Shown here piece by piece: positions 1 through 7,583 of a stretch of DNA of 8,323 nucleotides. Position numbers and translations under genes: made by a program. Positions within the stretch are counted from its first letter, which is position 1, and each line of letters opens with the position of its first letter. Origin of the DNA: Chloroflexota bacterium (lineage in GTDB: Bacteria; Chloroflexota; Dormibacteria; Dormibacterales; Dormibacteraceae); assembly GCA_005880525.1 (NCBI GenBank), contig VBFW01000042.1, positions 1-8,323 of the forward strand, written 5' to 3'. A model generated the notes under the pieces. That model was not told the origin of the DNA. It did not search any database and saw only the letters and a program-made list of their open reading frames with translations.

Positions 1-1565
1 AGCATCTGCGTGTAGGTCAGCCGGCCCACGCCGCGCGCCACCTGGTTGTCGCACAGCCCCTCCAGGAACGAAGCCGCGCCCGATCCGCGCACCTCGATCT
101 TGGCGAACGACGTGAAGTCGAACAGGCCGGCGGATTCGCGGCATCCGCGATGCTCGGCCTCGATGGCCGGCGACCACAGCCGCCCGGCCCAACCGCGAGG
201 CCGCATCGATTCGTCCCCCCGCGCCGCATTGGGCTCGAACCAGTTGACGCGCTCCCATCCCGACTTCTCGCCGAAAGCCGCACCAAGCTCGCGCAGCCGC
301 GGATATGCCGGCGATGTGCGCAGCGGGCGGCCGGCGCTGCGCTCGTGGCCTGGGTACTTCACGTCGTAGTAGGTCGAGTACACCTCGACGGTGCGCGCCA
401 GTGTGTAGTCGCGGCTCATGTAGTGGCGGCCGAAGCGTCGCGAGTCCATCTCCCAGGCGTCGATCTCCGGCCGGCCATTGACGATCCACTCGGCGACCAG
501 CCGGCCCATGCCGCCGGCTCCCGCGAGCCCGTGCGCGCAGAAGCCGGCCGCGACCCAGAAGCCGCGCACCTCCGACGGCCCGAGGATGAACTCGCCGTCG
601 GGCGTGAACGCCTCGGGCCCGTTGACCAGGCGCACGACCTCCGCGTCCTTCAACGAAGGCACGCGCTCGATCGCGTTCTGCATCAACGGGTCGAAGCGGT
701 CCCAGTCCTCGGTCAGCAGCCGCCCGTTGAAGTCGGCGGGGATGCCGTCGAGGCCCCACGGCGCGGGGTCGCGCTCGTAGCCGCCCATCACCAGGCCCCC
801 CGACTCGGGCCGGAAGTAGACCAGCAGCGAAGGGTCGCGCATCGTCGGCATGTCGAGCCGCAACCCCGATGGCTTGGTGATCAGGTACTCGTGGGCCATC
901 GGGATGATCGGCACCACCACTCCCGCCAGACGCCCGATCTCGGGCGCGAACATTCCGCCCGCGTTGACGACCAGCTCCGTTTCGATCGCTCCCTTGTCGG
1001 TGATGACGCGGCGGACCCCACCATCCACGACCTCGATCGACGTGACGCGCGTGTCCTCGCAGATCTCCGCGCCGCGCCGGCGCGCACCCTCGACCAGCGC
1101 GAACGTCAGCTGGCTCGGGTCGATGTAGCCGTCCGTCGGCAGGTACGCGGCGCCGAGCACCCCGTCGGTGGACATCGGTGGAAAGAGGCGCTGCGCCTCT
1201 TCGGCCGAGATGAGCTCGAGCGGCAGGCCGAACGTCTTCGCCCAGCCGGCCTGCCGCGCCAGCTCCTCCATGCGCTCAGGGCTCGACGCCAGGCGCAGCG
1301 ACCCCACCTCGTGCCAGCCAGTCTCGAGCCCGGCCTCGTCGCGCAGACTTCGATACAGGTCGACCGAGTTCATCATCATCCGCGTCAGGCTCAGCGATCC
1401 GCGCAGCTGACCGACGAGACCGGCCGAGTGAAACGTCGAGCCGGATGTGACGCGTGCGCGCTCGACGAGGACAGCGTCCGTCCAGCCGAGGCGCGCAAGC
1501 CAGTAGAGGATCGACGCGCCGCCGACACCTCCGCCGATGACGACGGCGCGCGCGCGATTCCTCAA
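1..1565 (-). CDS. Dimethylglycine/sarcosine dehydrogenase-like FAD and GcvT protein, 3' part cut off by window edge
   Basis: Members of this family oxidise an N-methyl group (dimethylglycine, sarcosine) with FAD and pass the one-carbon unit to tetrahydrofolate in the C-terminal GcvT domain. The 521 visible codons read without a stop. An N-terminal DAO domain opens with AVVIGGGVGGAS (residues 7-18), followed by GSTFHSAGL, where His46 matches the histidine that carries covalent FAD in dimethylglycine dehydrogenase. PEAFTPDGEF and GGMGRLVAEW close the DAO domain near residue 350. An FAO_M-like linker follows (AGRPLRTSPAYPRL, then GWERVNWFEP near 440), and the GcvT domain starts near 455 and is cut after CDNQVARGVGRLTYTQM. 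Relatives have about 800 residues, so roughly a third lies outside. The start is TTG at 1565: it is the only ATG/GTG/TTG between an in-frame TAG (1599-1601) and the Rossmann motif. No clear Shine-Dalgarno precedes it, so translation is probably coupled to the permease ending 7 bp upstream. The family is secure; the exact substrate is not. Confidence 0.9.
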   Translation of the reverse strand, partial: MRNRARAVVIGGGVGGASILYWLARLGWTDAVLVERARVTSGSTFHSAGLVGQLRGSLSLTRMMMNSVDLYRSLRDEAGLETGWHEVGSLRLASSPERMEELARQAGWAKTFGLPLELISAEEAQRLFPPMSTDGVLGAAYLPTDGYIDPSQLTFALVEGARRRGAEICEDTRVTSIEVVDGGVRRVITDKGAIETELVVNAGGMFAPEIGRLAGVVVPIIPMAHEYLITKPSGLRLDMPTMRDPSLLVYFRPESGGLVMGGYERDPAPWGLDGIPADFNGRLLTEDWDRFDPLMQNAIERVPSLKDAEVVRLVNGPEAFTPDGEFILGPSEVRGFWVAAGFCAHGLAGAGGMGRLVAEWIVNGRPEIDAWEMDSRRFGRHYMSRDYTLARTVEVYSTYYDVKYPGHERSAGRPLRTSPAYPRLRELGAAFGEKSGWERVNWFEPNAARGDESMRPRGWAGRLWSPAIEAEHRGCRESAGLFDFTSFAKIEVRGSGAASFLEGLCDNQVARGVGRLTYTQM

Positions 1566-1572
1566 ACGGCGT

Positions 1573-3114
1573 TTATGCCGGGGCTTCGACGGGTTGGACT
1601 ATCGGAGTCTCGGGCGCCTTGCGCTGGGCGACGGCCCAATAGACGAGCCCAACCAGGATGATCACGCCAAGCGTGAACTCGTAGACCGGAATGTTGCTGA
1701 GGAAGTCTGGGACCGTGATCTTGGGCAGGGCGCTGAGCGGCGGGTTCTGGCCGCCGACCGTGGCGTCCCTCGGCCACAGGAAGTTGATCTCCATCGCGAC
1801 GCCCCAGACAAGGCCGAGGATGTTGACGATCGTGCCCCACTGGCCGAGACGGAATGGAGCCGCGTCCTTCGGCCATCCGCGCAGTCGCGCCAGAAGGATT
1901 GCGATGTTGCCGAGGATGTACGAGAGGTAGATCATCCCGGTCGCGCCGATGGCGATTGTCGCGGCGCCGGCGTAGTAGACGAGCGGCAGCCCCGCGAGCA
2001 CCCCGATGACGATGCAGGTGCCGATCGGCGTGTGCAGGCCCGGGCTCACCCGGTTGAAGTACTTGCCGAAGGGAAGCTTGCCGTCGCGCGCCATGCCGAA
2101 GGCGAGCCGGATCGTAGACGTCTGGATGGCGAGGCAGCACACGTAGATGGCCGCCACGACGACCAGGAGGTAGAGGTTAGCCGCCCAGCCGGGGAAGTTC
2201 GACTCGATGATGGTGATCAGGGGGAACGGGTTCTTGCCGGCCGCCGTGTCCGACACGAACTTGCCCATGTCGCCCGGGATGGCGATGATCACGGCGAACA
2301 GGAAGATCGTGCCGATGATGGCGGCCCCGATGATCGATGCGATGACTGCTCGTGGGGCCTCACGGCGCGGGTTCTTGGTCTCCTCGGCGAGCGTGCTCGC
2401 GGTGTCGAAGCCGTAGATCACGAACAGCGACATGAACATTGCGGCCAGGAAGACGCCGCCCTGGTTGCTAGTCCCGAGGTAGCTGAAGTCAGTGAACACC
2501 GACACGTTCTGGTGGCTGTAGAAGATCACGAGGATCACCGCGAACACCACCATGCCGAGGATCTCGAACACGACGCCTGTGTTGTTGACGATCGCGACCA
2601 GGCGCACGCCGAAGATGCTCAGCAGCGTCGTGCTCAACAGCACAAGGGCTGCCACGTTGCGCTCCGTGTCGGGGTCCGTCCCGATGGTCAGGTTGAACAG
2701 GTTGTTGAGAAGCGGGATGAGCACCAGTGGCACCGTCGCGACAACGGCGGCCACGGTTAGCACGCCCGCAAAGAGATAGATCCAGCCTGTGAACCACGCG
2801 TACGTCCGGTTGGACAGGTACTTGGTCCACTGGTAGACGGAGCCCGCCACCGGGAAGTGCGAGCTGACCTCGGCGAAGTTGAGACCGATGATCAGCTGCC
2901 CGATGACGACGATCGGCCAGCTCCAGAAGAAGGCCGGCCCGGCCAGGGAGATGCCGAGGATGAACAGAGTGAAGATGCCCGTCGAGGGCGAGATGTATGA
3001 GAACGCGACGGCAAAGCTCGAATAGACGCCGAGGACGCGCCTCAGCTCCTGCTTGTAGCCGAATTTCGCCAGGTCGGCAACGTCAACCTGCTCGGCGTGC
3101 TCTGTGGCACTCAA
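1573..3114 (-). CDS. APC-superfamily amino acid/choline-type permease
   Basis: Inner-membrane secondary transporter of the APC superfamily, closest in character to the amino acid/choline transporter (ACT) group that carries amino acids, GABA, choline or related amines. About 12 hydrophobic segments are visible along 513 residues. The first transmembrane hairpin has the family pattern (SYISPSTGIFTLFILG, then GPAFFWSWPIVVIGQ), followed by the conserved AEVSSHFPVAGSVYQWTKYL loop. The cytoplasmic signature EETKNPRREAPRAVIAS lies near residues 238-254. Length is normal for the family. The longest frame begins with ATG at 3150, but that codon has no Shine-Dalgarno; TTG at 3114 follows a strong GGGGAGGGG by 6 bases and gives the N-terminus MSATEHAEQVDVADLAKFGY, so I prefer it. 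The dehydrogenase begins 7 bp after the stop, which suggests one mRNA and import of that enzyme's substrate. The substrate is inference. Confidence 0.93.
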   Translation of the reverse strand: MSATEHAEQVDVADLAKFGYKQELRRVLGVYSSFAVAFSYISPSTGIFTLFILGISLAGPAFFWSWPIVVIGQLIIGLNFAEVSSHFPVAGSVYQWTKYLSNRTYAWFTGWIYLFAGVLTVAAVVATVPLVLIPLLNNLFNLTIGTDPDTERNVAALVLLSTTLLSIFGVRLVAIVNNTGVVFEILGMVVFAVILVIFYSHQNVSVFTDFSYLGTSNQGGVFLAAMFMSLFVIYGFDTASTLAEETKNPRREAPRAVIASIIGAAIIGTIFLFAVIIAIPGDMGKFVSDTAAGKNPFPLITIIESNFPGWAANLYLLVVVAAIYVCCLAIQTSTIRLAFGMARDGKLPFGKYFNRVSPGLHTPIGTCIVIGVLAGLPLVYYAGAATIAIGATGMIYLSYILGNIAILLARLRGWPKDAAPFRLGQWGTIVNILGLVWGVAMEINFLWPRDATVGGQNPPLSALPKITVPDFLSNIPVYEFTLGVIILVGLVYWAVAQRKAPETPIVQPVEAPA

Positions 3115-3120
3115 TTGGCA

Positions 3121-3130
3121 CCCCTCCCCG
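3121..3130 (-). promoter_or_regulatory. Strong ribosome binding site that decides a TTG start
   Basis: Read on the minus strand this is CGGGGAGGGG, a strong match to the anti-Shine-Dalgarno sequence, with TGCCAA separating it from TTG at 3114. It lies inside the longer frame that starts with ATG at 3150, which has only an A/T-rich, SD-less stretch before it. This favours the TTG start for the permease. Confidence 0.65.
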
Positions 3131-3158
3131 GCGTCCCGCCGCCGAAACATCTATTACA

Positions 3159-3174
3159 AATTGGGCCCGAACCT
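3159..3174. promoter_or_regulatory. Candidate operator, copy 1 of a 16-bp motif
   Basis: The plus strand reads AATTGGGCCCGAACCT. It matches AATTCGGCCCGAACTT at 5982-5997 at 14 of 16 positions. The core TTSGGCCCGAA is nearly palindromic around one central base, as expected for a dimeric regulator site. It overlaps the putative -10 of the permease promoter and spans the expected transcription start, where a bound repressor would block transcription. Function is inference from repetition and position. Confidence 0.4.
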
Positions 3175-3198
3175 ATCACCGGTTCGAGTTTCCGTCAA
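3170..3198 (-). promoter_or_regulatory. Putative sigma70-type promoter for the permease-dehydrogenase operon
   Basis: On the minus strand, TTGACG (3198-3193) is followed after 17 bases by TAGGTT (3175-3170). The -35 matches consensus at 5 of 6 positions, the -10 at only 3 of 6. The predicted transcript would start near 3163, giving a leader of about 50 nt before the TTG start and only about 13 nt before the alternative ATG at 3150. The weak -10 and the overlapping 16-bp motif would suit a regulated promoter. Confidence 0.4.
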
Positions 3199-3204
3199 CC
3201 AGGG

Positions 3205-3323
3205 CTGCCTGAGCTGGCGTCCCCACCCGGCGCGGCTTGGCCGCGCCGACCTCCCCGCATGCGGGGAGGGACCCTGCCTGACCTGGCGTCCCCACCTGAC
3301 TCCCCGCATGGCGGGGAGGGACC
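3205..3323. repeat. Two-copy tandem intergenic repeat with three GC-rich hairpins
   Basis: A 23-bp segment (CTGCCTGAGCTGGCGTCC and following, 3205-3227) recurs at 3274-3296 with one mismatch. In each copy it is followed by a hairpin built from CTCCCCGC and GCGGGGAG and then GGGACC. The first hairpin is a perfect 20-bp palindrome at 3250-3269; the second is an 8-bp stem with an ATG loop at 3300-3318. The first unit also carries an extra hairpin at 3229-3247 (8-bp perfect stem GGCGCGGC/GCCGCGCC with a TTG loop), making the units 69 and about 50 bp long. The element fills most of the gap between the pseudogene stop and the permease promoter. It resembles REP-type palindromic elements scattered in many GC-rich genomes. 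No ORF or transposase is attached. Whether it occurs elsewhere in the genome cannot be seen here. Confidence 0.75.
3300..3318 (-). terminator. Possible hairpin terminator after the aminotransferase/oxidoreductase unit
   Basis: The stem CTCCCCGC/GCGGGGAG begins 7 bases downstream of the pseudogene's TAG on the minus strand. It is stable but has no following T-run, so it is not a textbook intrinsic terminator. It could instead pause polymerase or protect the mRNA 3' end. It is also part of the repeat element, which may be its only reason for being there. Confidence 0.25.
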
Positions 3324-3325
3324 CA

Positions 3326-4590
3326 CTAGGGGCCCAGTAGATATCCCAGCCGGCGCGGCATATGCGCGACCGCTGACGCCAGCGGGTTCGGACGCTCGCC
3401 TCGCTCCTCGGCCGTGTCGAACGAGATGATGGCGCGGCGCACCACCGCGGCCCCCATCGACCGCAGTGGTTCCGGCGGGAACAGCCGCGGCTTCGGATTG
3501 ACCATTGGCAGGTGGACAAGGTCGGAGTCCGTTTCCGAGGCCAGGTCGGCCAGGACTCGGCCCGCCAGGTGAGATGGCGCGACGCCGTTGCCCGTGTAGC
3601 CCAGGGCGAAGTGCACGTTGCCCGGAGGCAGCGTCCCGAACACCGGCAGGTGGGTGGGCGAGACGTCGATCGGCCCGCCCCACCCGTCGACGATCGGCAC
3701 CTCGGACCAGCTCGGGAAGAACAAACGAAAGCCTTCTTCTCCAGCTTCTCCGGCGCCGGCTCGGTGAGCACTATGTAGCTGCTCCAGGCCGCCACGCGGC
3801 GGCCGATGCGCGGCCACGACGTCGCCCACGCGTTGACGGCGAGGACGGCGTGCTTCGCGCGCACCGATCCGCGCTCGGTCACCGCGGTTGGACCGCCGTC
3901 GAGGCGCGTGACTGTGGTGCCCTCGTGGATGGTGACGCCGCGCTCGAGCACCACGCGGCGCAGGCCCCGCGCGAGGAGGGCGGGTTGCACCGACGCGCCG
4001 TCGCGCATGAACGCGCCGCTGCGAAAGGCGGGCGATGAGCATCGCTCGCGCACCTGCTCACGCGTCAACGACTGCATCTCGTCCGGGGCGCCGGCCTCGG
4101 CCGCTGCGTGCACCATCTCTTCGCACACGAGCTCGTGGCGCGGGCCGGTGGCGGCGAAGATGTAGCCGGCGCGCCGGAACCAGGCATCGACGCCATGCCT
4201 GGAGCAGAACTCCTCTATGCCGCTGATGCTTCTGGAGATCTCGCGTGAGGCCTTCACAGCAGCTTCGGTGCCGTACAGCTTGACCAGGCCGTCGAGCTCG
4301 TCCCACCACCCGCTCGCGAAGCCCCCGTTGCGGCCGCTAGGGCCACCGCCGCAGATGTCCTGCTCGAGCACGGTGATGCCGAGGTGCGGGTTTCGCTCCG
4401 TGAGCCAGTACGCGGTCCAGAGTCCCGTGAATCCACCGCCGACGATGACGACGTCGGTGGTCCTGTCCCCCGACAGCGGAGGACATGGCGCCGCGCTTTC
4501 AGCGGCCAGCGCCTCACGAAGCCACCAGCTGCGCTGCGCGCCAGGCGTCAGCGCCGCGCCCGTCAGCTTGAGCGGATCAGCCGTGGGTGG
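3326..4590 (-). pseudogene. Degenerate FAD-dependent oxidoreductase (DAO family, amine/amino acid oxidase-like)
   Basis: Intact relatives (PuuB-like glycine/D-amino acid oxidase group) oxidise amines or amino acids with FAD. The N-terminal part reads KLTGAALTPGAQRSWWLREA, then the Rossmann motif DVVIVGGGFTGLW (about 4455-4417) and CGGGPSGRNGGFASGWWDEL, and is intact to VLTEPAPEKLEK near 3735. There the frame breaks: the C-terminal sequence GFRLFFPSWSEVPI, GWGGPIDVSPTHLPVFGTLP and ALGYTGNGVAPSHLAG continues in another frame to TAG at 3326. Relatives such as E. coli PuuB have about 50 residues between these segments, including a substrate-domain strand pair (NYYR...LLFGGG type); here they are essentially absent. 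The event is therefore a deletion with a net -1 frame change. About 412 codons remain of an expected 460 or so. No ATG, GTG or TTG lies in frame between the upstream TAA (4591-4593) and the Rossmann motif; the GTG at 4371 falls after it. CTG at 4566 is the only near-start. It abuts the aminotransferase stop and was probably its operon partner. Confidence 0.85.
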
Positions 4591-5964
<1,374 letters not shown>

Positions 5965-5967
5965 TCG

Positions 5968-5980
5968 CCTCTACCTCTCT
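5968..5980 (-). promoter_or_regulatory. Ribosome binding site of the aminotransferase
   Basis: The minus strand reads AGAGAGGTAGAGG, two overlapping purine-rich Shine-Dalgarno-like cores ending 3 bases before ATG at 5964; the upstream AGAGAGG lies 9 bases from it. This supports the chosen start. Confidence 0.5.
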
Positions 5981-5981
5981 C

Positions 5982-5997
5982 AATTCGGCCCGAACTT
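5982..5997. promoter_or_regulatory. Candidate operator, copy 2 of a 16-bp motif
   Basis: AATTCGGCCCGAACTT on the plus strand, 14 of 16 identical to 3159-3174. Here TTCGG and CCGAA form a perfect inverted repeat around one central C. It lies in the 100-bp divergent region, 17 bp upstream of the aminotransferase start, and its last two bases are the first two of the -35 box of the permease promoter on the plus strand. One bound regulator could therefore control both directions. Confidence 0.4.
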
Positions 5998-6024
5998 GAC
6001 AGGGTTGGTCGCCGGCCCTCTAAT
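5996..6024 (+). promoter_or_regulatory. Near-consensus sigma70-type promoter of the plus-strand permease
   Basis: TTGACA (5996-6001, 6 of 6) and TCTAAT (6019-6024, 5 of 6) are separated by 17 bases. Transcription would begin near 6031, leaving a leader of about 34 nt before ATG at 6065. The strength of the match suggests a basally strong promoter, perhaps held in check by a factor at the overlapping 16-bp motif. Confidence 0.65.
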
Positions 6025-6053
6025 TGTCGCGATTTAACCGGGCATTCACATTT

Positions 6054-6060
6054 GGGGGTG
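6054..6060 (+). promoter_or_regulatory. Ribosome binding site of the plus-strand permease
   Basis: GGGGGTG ends 4 bases before ATG at 6065. It is G-rich rather than the usual AGGAGG, but well placed, and it supports this start. Confidence 0.5.
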
Positions 6061-6064
6061 GTGC

Positions 6065-7576
6065 ATGGCAGAGGCTCAAGCAGTAGCCGAGCTTGTCGCT
6101 GAGAAACGCAAGCTCAAGAAGTCCCTGTTCCGGTTCGACATGATCTTCTTTACCGTCTGCGCGATCGTTGCCCTGGACACGATCGGGCAATCTTCCTCGT
6201 ACGGTGCCCAGGCGATCCTGTGGCTGATCGTCTCGGCCGTCACCTTCCTCATCCCTTACGGACTCATCACCGCCGAGCTTGGCGCTGCATTTCCAACCGA
6301 AGGAGCCACCTACGACTGGGTGCGCCTCGCTTACGGTCACTTCGCCGGCGCAGTCGTAGGCGTCCTCTACTGGTTGAGCAACCCGATCTGGCTGGGCGGC
6401 ACGCTGGCCGCCACCACAATCGCCGCGCTCGACGCACTGTGGGGCAGCTCGCTGGGCGGTAACCAGTTCTGGGAGACAGTGATCGGCTTCTTCTTCATCT
6501 GGGGCGCGGTGACGATGAACATCCTGTCCCTGCGCTACATGAAGTGGGTGCCCAACCTGGGCGCCATCATCCGGCTCGCGCTGCTCGCGTTCTTCGCTCT
6601 GCTGGTCATCGTTTCGGGTACGCAGCATGGGTTCCACGGCACGCTGGCCGGTTTCCTGCCGACCGACACGACAGTGCTGATCGGTGTGATCGGCGTGATC
6701 GTGTTCCAGTGGATCGGATTCGAGCTCCAGACCAACGCCAGCGAGGAGATGGACAACCCGCAGAGGGACATCCCGCGCGCGGTCTACGCCTCCGGTGTCA
6801 TCTCGTTCCTCGGCTACGCGATTCCGATCGTCGGAGTGGTCTTGATCCTGTCTTCCGACGAGCTGAGCAACGTGTCGGGGTTCGTAGCGGCTTACCAGTT
6901 CGCATCGAGCAGCGTGCTAGGAGGCGCGGCGCCGTTCTTCAACCACCTGGCCGCGCTGGCATTCGTGTTCGTGCTGCTGTCCAGCGGCACCACCTGGCTG
7001 ATGGGCTCGGACAGGCTGATGGCCATCGGCGCGCTCGCCGGCTCTGGTCCCAAGCAGCTGGGCTACTTCTCGGAACGGTTCGGCACGCCGATCGTGGTGA
7101 ACGTCCTTTCAGGCGTGATCGCGACGGTCTTCATGTTCATCACGTTCTTCGTCACCGGCGGTGGCCTCCACGGCTACTTCGCAGCCGTGCTGGGGCTGGT
7201 GATCTCCACGACCACCTTCTCCTACATCCTGATCTTCCCCTCGCTGCTCACGTTGCGGCGCAAGTACCCGAACATCCGGCGCCCCTTCGTGGTCCCTGGC
7301 GGGAATGCGGGCGCGTGGATCTGCGTCATCCTCACTATGTTCTGGGTCGTGGCGGCGACCGTGTTCTCGCTGTGGCCCGGGCTGTTCACCTCGACCTGGC
7401 TCGACGACTACTCGGGCGTCAGCCGATCGACGTTCGAGATCTACACGTTTGTGACCGTTGCCGTGCTGATCGGTCTGGCAGTCGTCTTTTGGGCGGTTGG
7501 CCGCGGCCATGCCGTCCACACGCAGCCCACGCAAGCGCCGGGAGGTATGGCGCCGGCTCCTGCCACCGGCATCTAG
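6065..7576 (+). CDS. APC-superfamily amino acid permease (second, distinct)
   Basis: Inner-membrane amino acid or amine transporter, 503 residues with about 12 hydrophobic segments. A charged cytoplasmic N-terminus (EKRKLKKSLFRFD) leads into the first membrane hairpin. The conserved GLITAELGAAFPTEGATYDW segment follows at about residues 76-95. The family signature SEEMDNPQRDIPRAVYAS lies after the sixth segment or so (about residues 226-243), and LTLRRKYPNIRRPFVVPGG precedes the last membrane pairs. The C-terminal tail (HAVHTQPTQAPGGMAPAPA) is proline/alanine rich and probably disordered. The arrangement recalls glutamate/GABA-type exchangers, but specificity cannot be read from sequence. It shares the APC fold with the minus-strand permease but is clearly divergent, so it is not a recent duplicate. 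It is divergent from the aminotransferase and likely co-regulated with it. Confidence 0.92.
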   Translation: MAEAQAVAELVAEKRKLKKSLFRFDMIFFTVCAIVALDTIGQSSSYGAQAILWLIVSAVTFLIPYGLITAELGAAFPTEGATYDWVRLAYGHFAGAVVGVLYWLSNPIWLGGTLAATTIAALDALWGSSLGGNQFWETVIGFFFIWGAVTMNILSLRYMKWVPNLGAIIRLALLAFFALLVIVSGTQHGFHGTLAGFLPTDTTVLIGVIGVIVFQWIGFELQTNASEEMDNPQRDIPRAVYASGVISFLGYAIPIVGVVLILSSDELSNVSGFVAAYQFASSSVLGGAAPFFNHLAALAFVFVLLSSGTTWLMGSDRLMAIGALAGSGPKQLGYFSERFGTPIVVNVLSGVIATVFMFITFFVTGGGLHGYFAAVLGLVISTTTFSYILIFPSLLTLRRKYPNIRRPFVVPGGNAGAWICVILTMFWVVAATVFSLWPGLFTSTWLDDYSGVSRSTFEIYTFVTVAVLIGLAVVFWAVGRGHAVHTQPTQAPGGMAPAPATGI

Positions 7577-7583
7577 CAGTCAG

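Noticed and set aside
150..1661. Long open frame of 503 codons on the plus strand
   Set aside because: It is antisense to the dehydrogenase, whose minus-strand frame shows clear family motifs. The plus-strand translation is arginine, alanine and histidine rich with no recognisable domain, as expected for a GC-rich shadow frame.
1537..2760. Open frame of 407 codons on the plus strand
   Set aside because: Antisense to the well-recognised permease; the translation is a low-complexity D/E/R/H-rich shadow.
3115..3150. ATG at 3150 as the permease start
   Set aside because: It has no Shine-Dalgarno, would lie only about 13 nt from the predicted transcript start, and a strong GGGGAGGGG sits just before the in-frame TTG at 3114.
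3205..3323. CRISPR array
   Set aside because: There are only two units of unequal length with internal palindromes and no spacer-like unique segments of constant size.
3154..3734. Continuation of the first oxidoreductase frame past the frameshift down to 3154
   Set aside because: After about 3735 it no longer resembles the family and reads Arg/Ser-rich sequence through the repeat element; the true C-terminus is in the other frame and ends at 3326.
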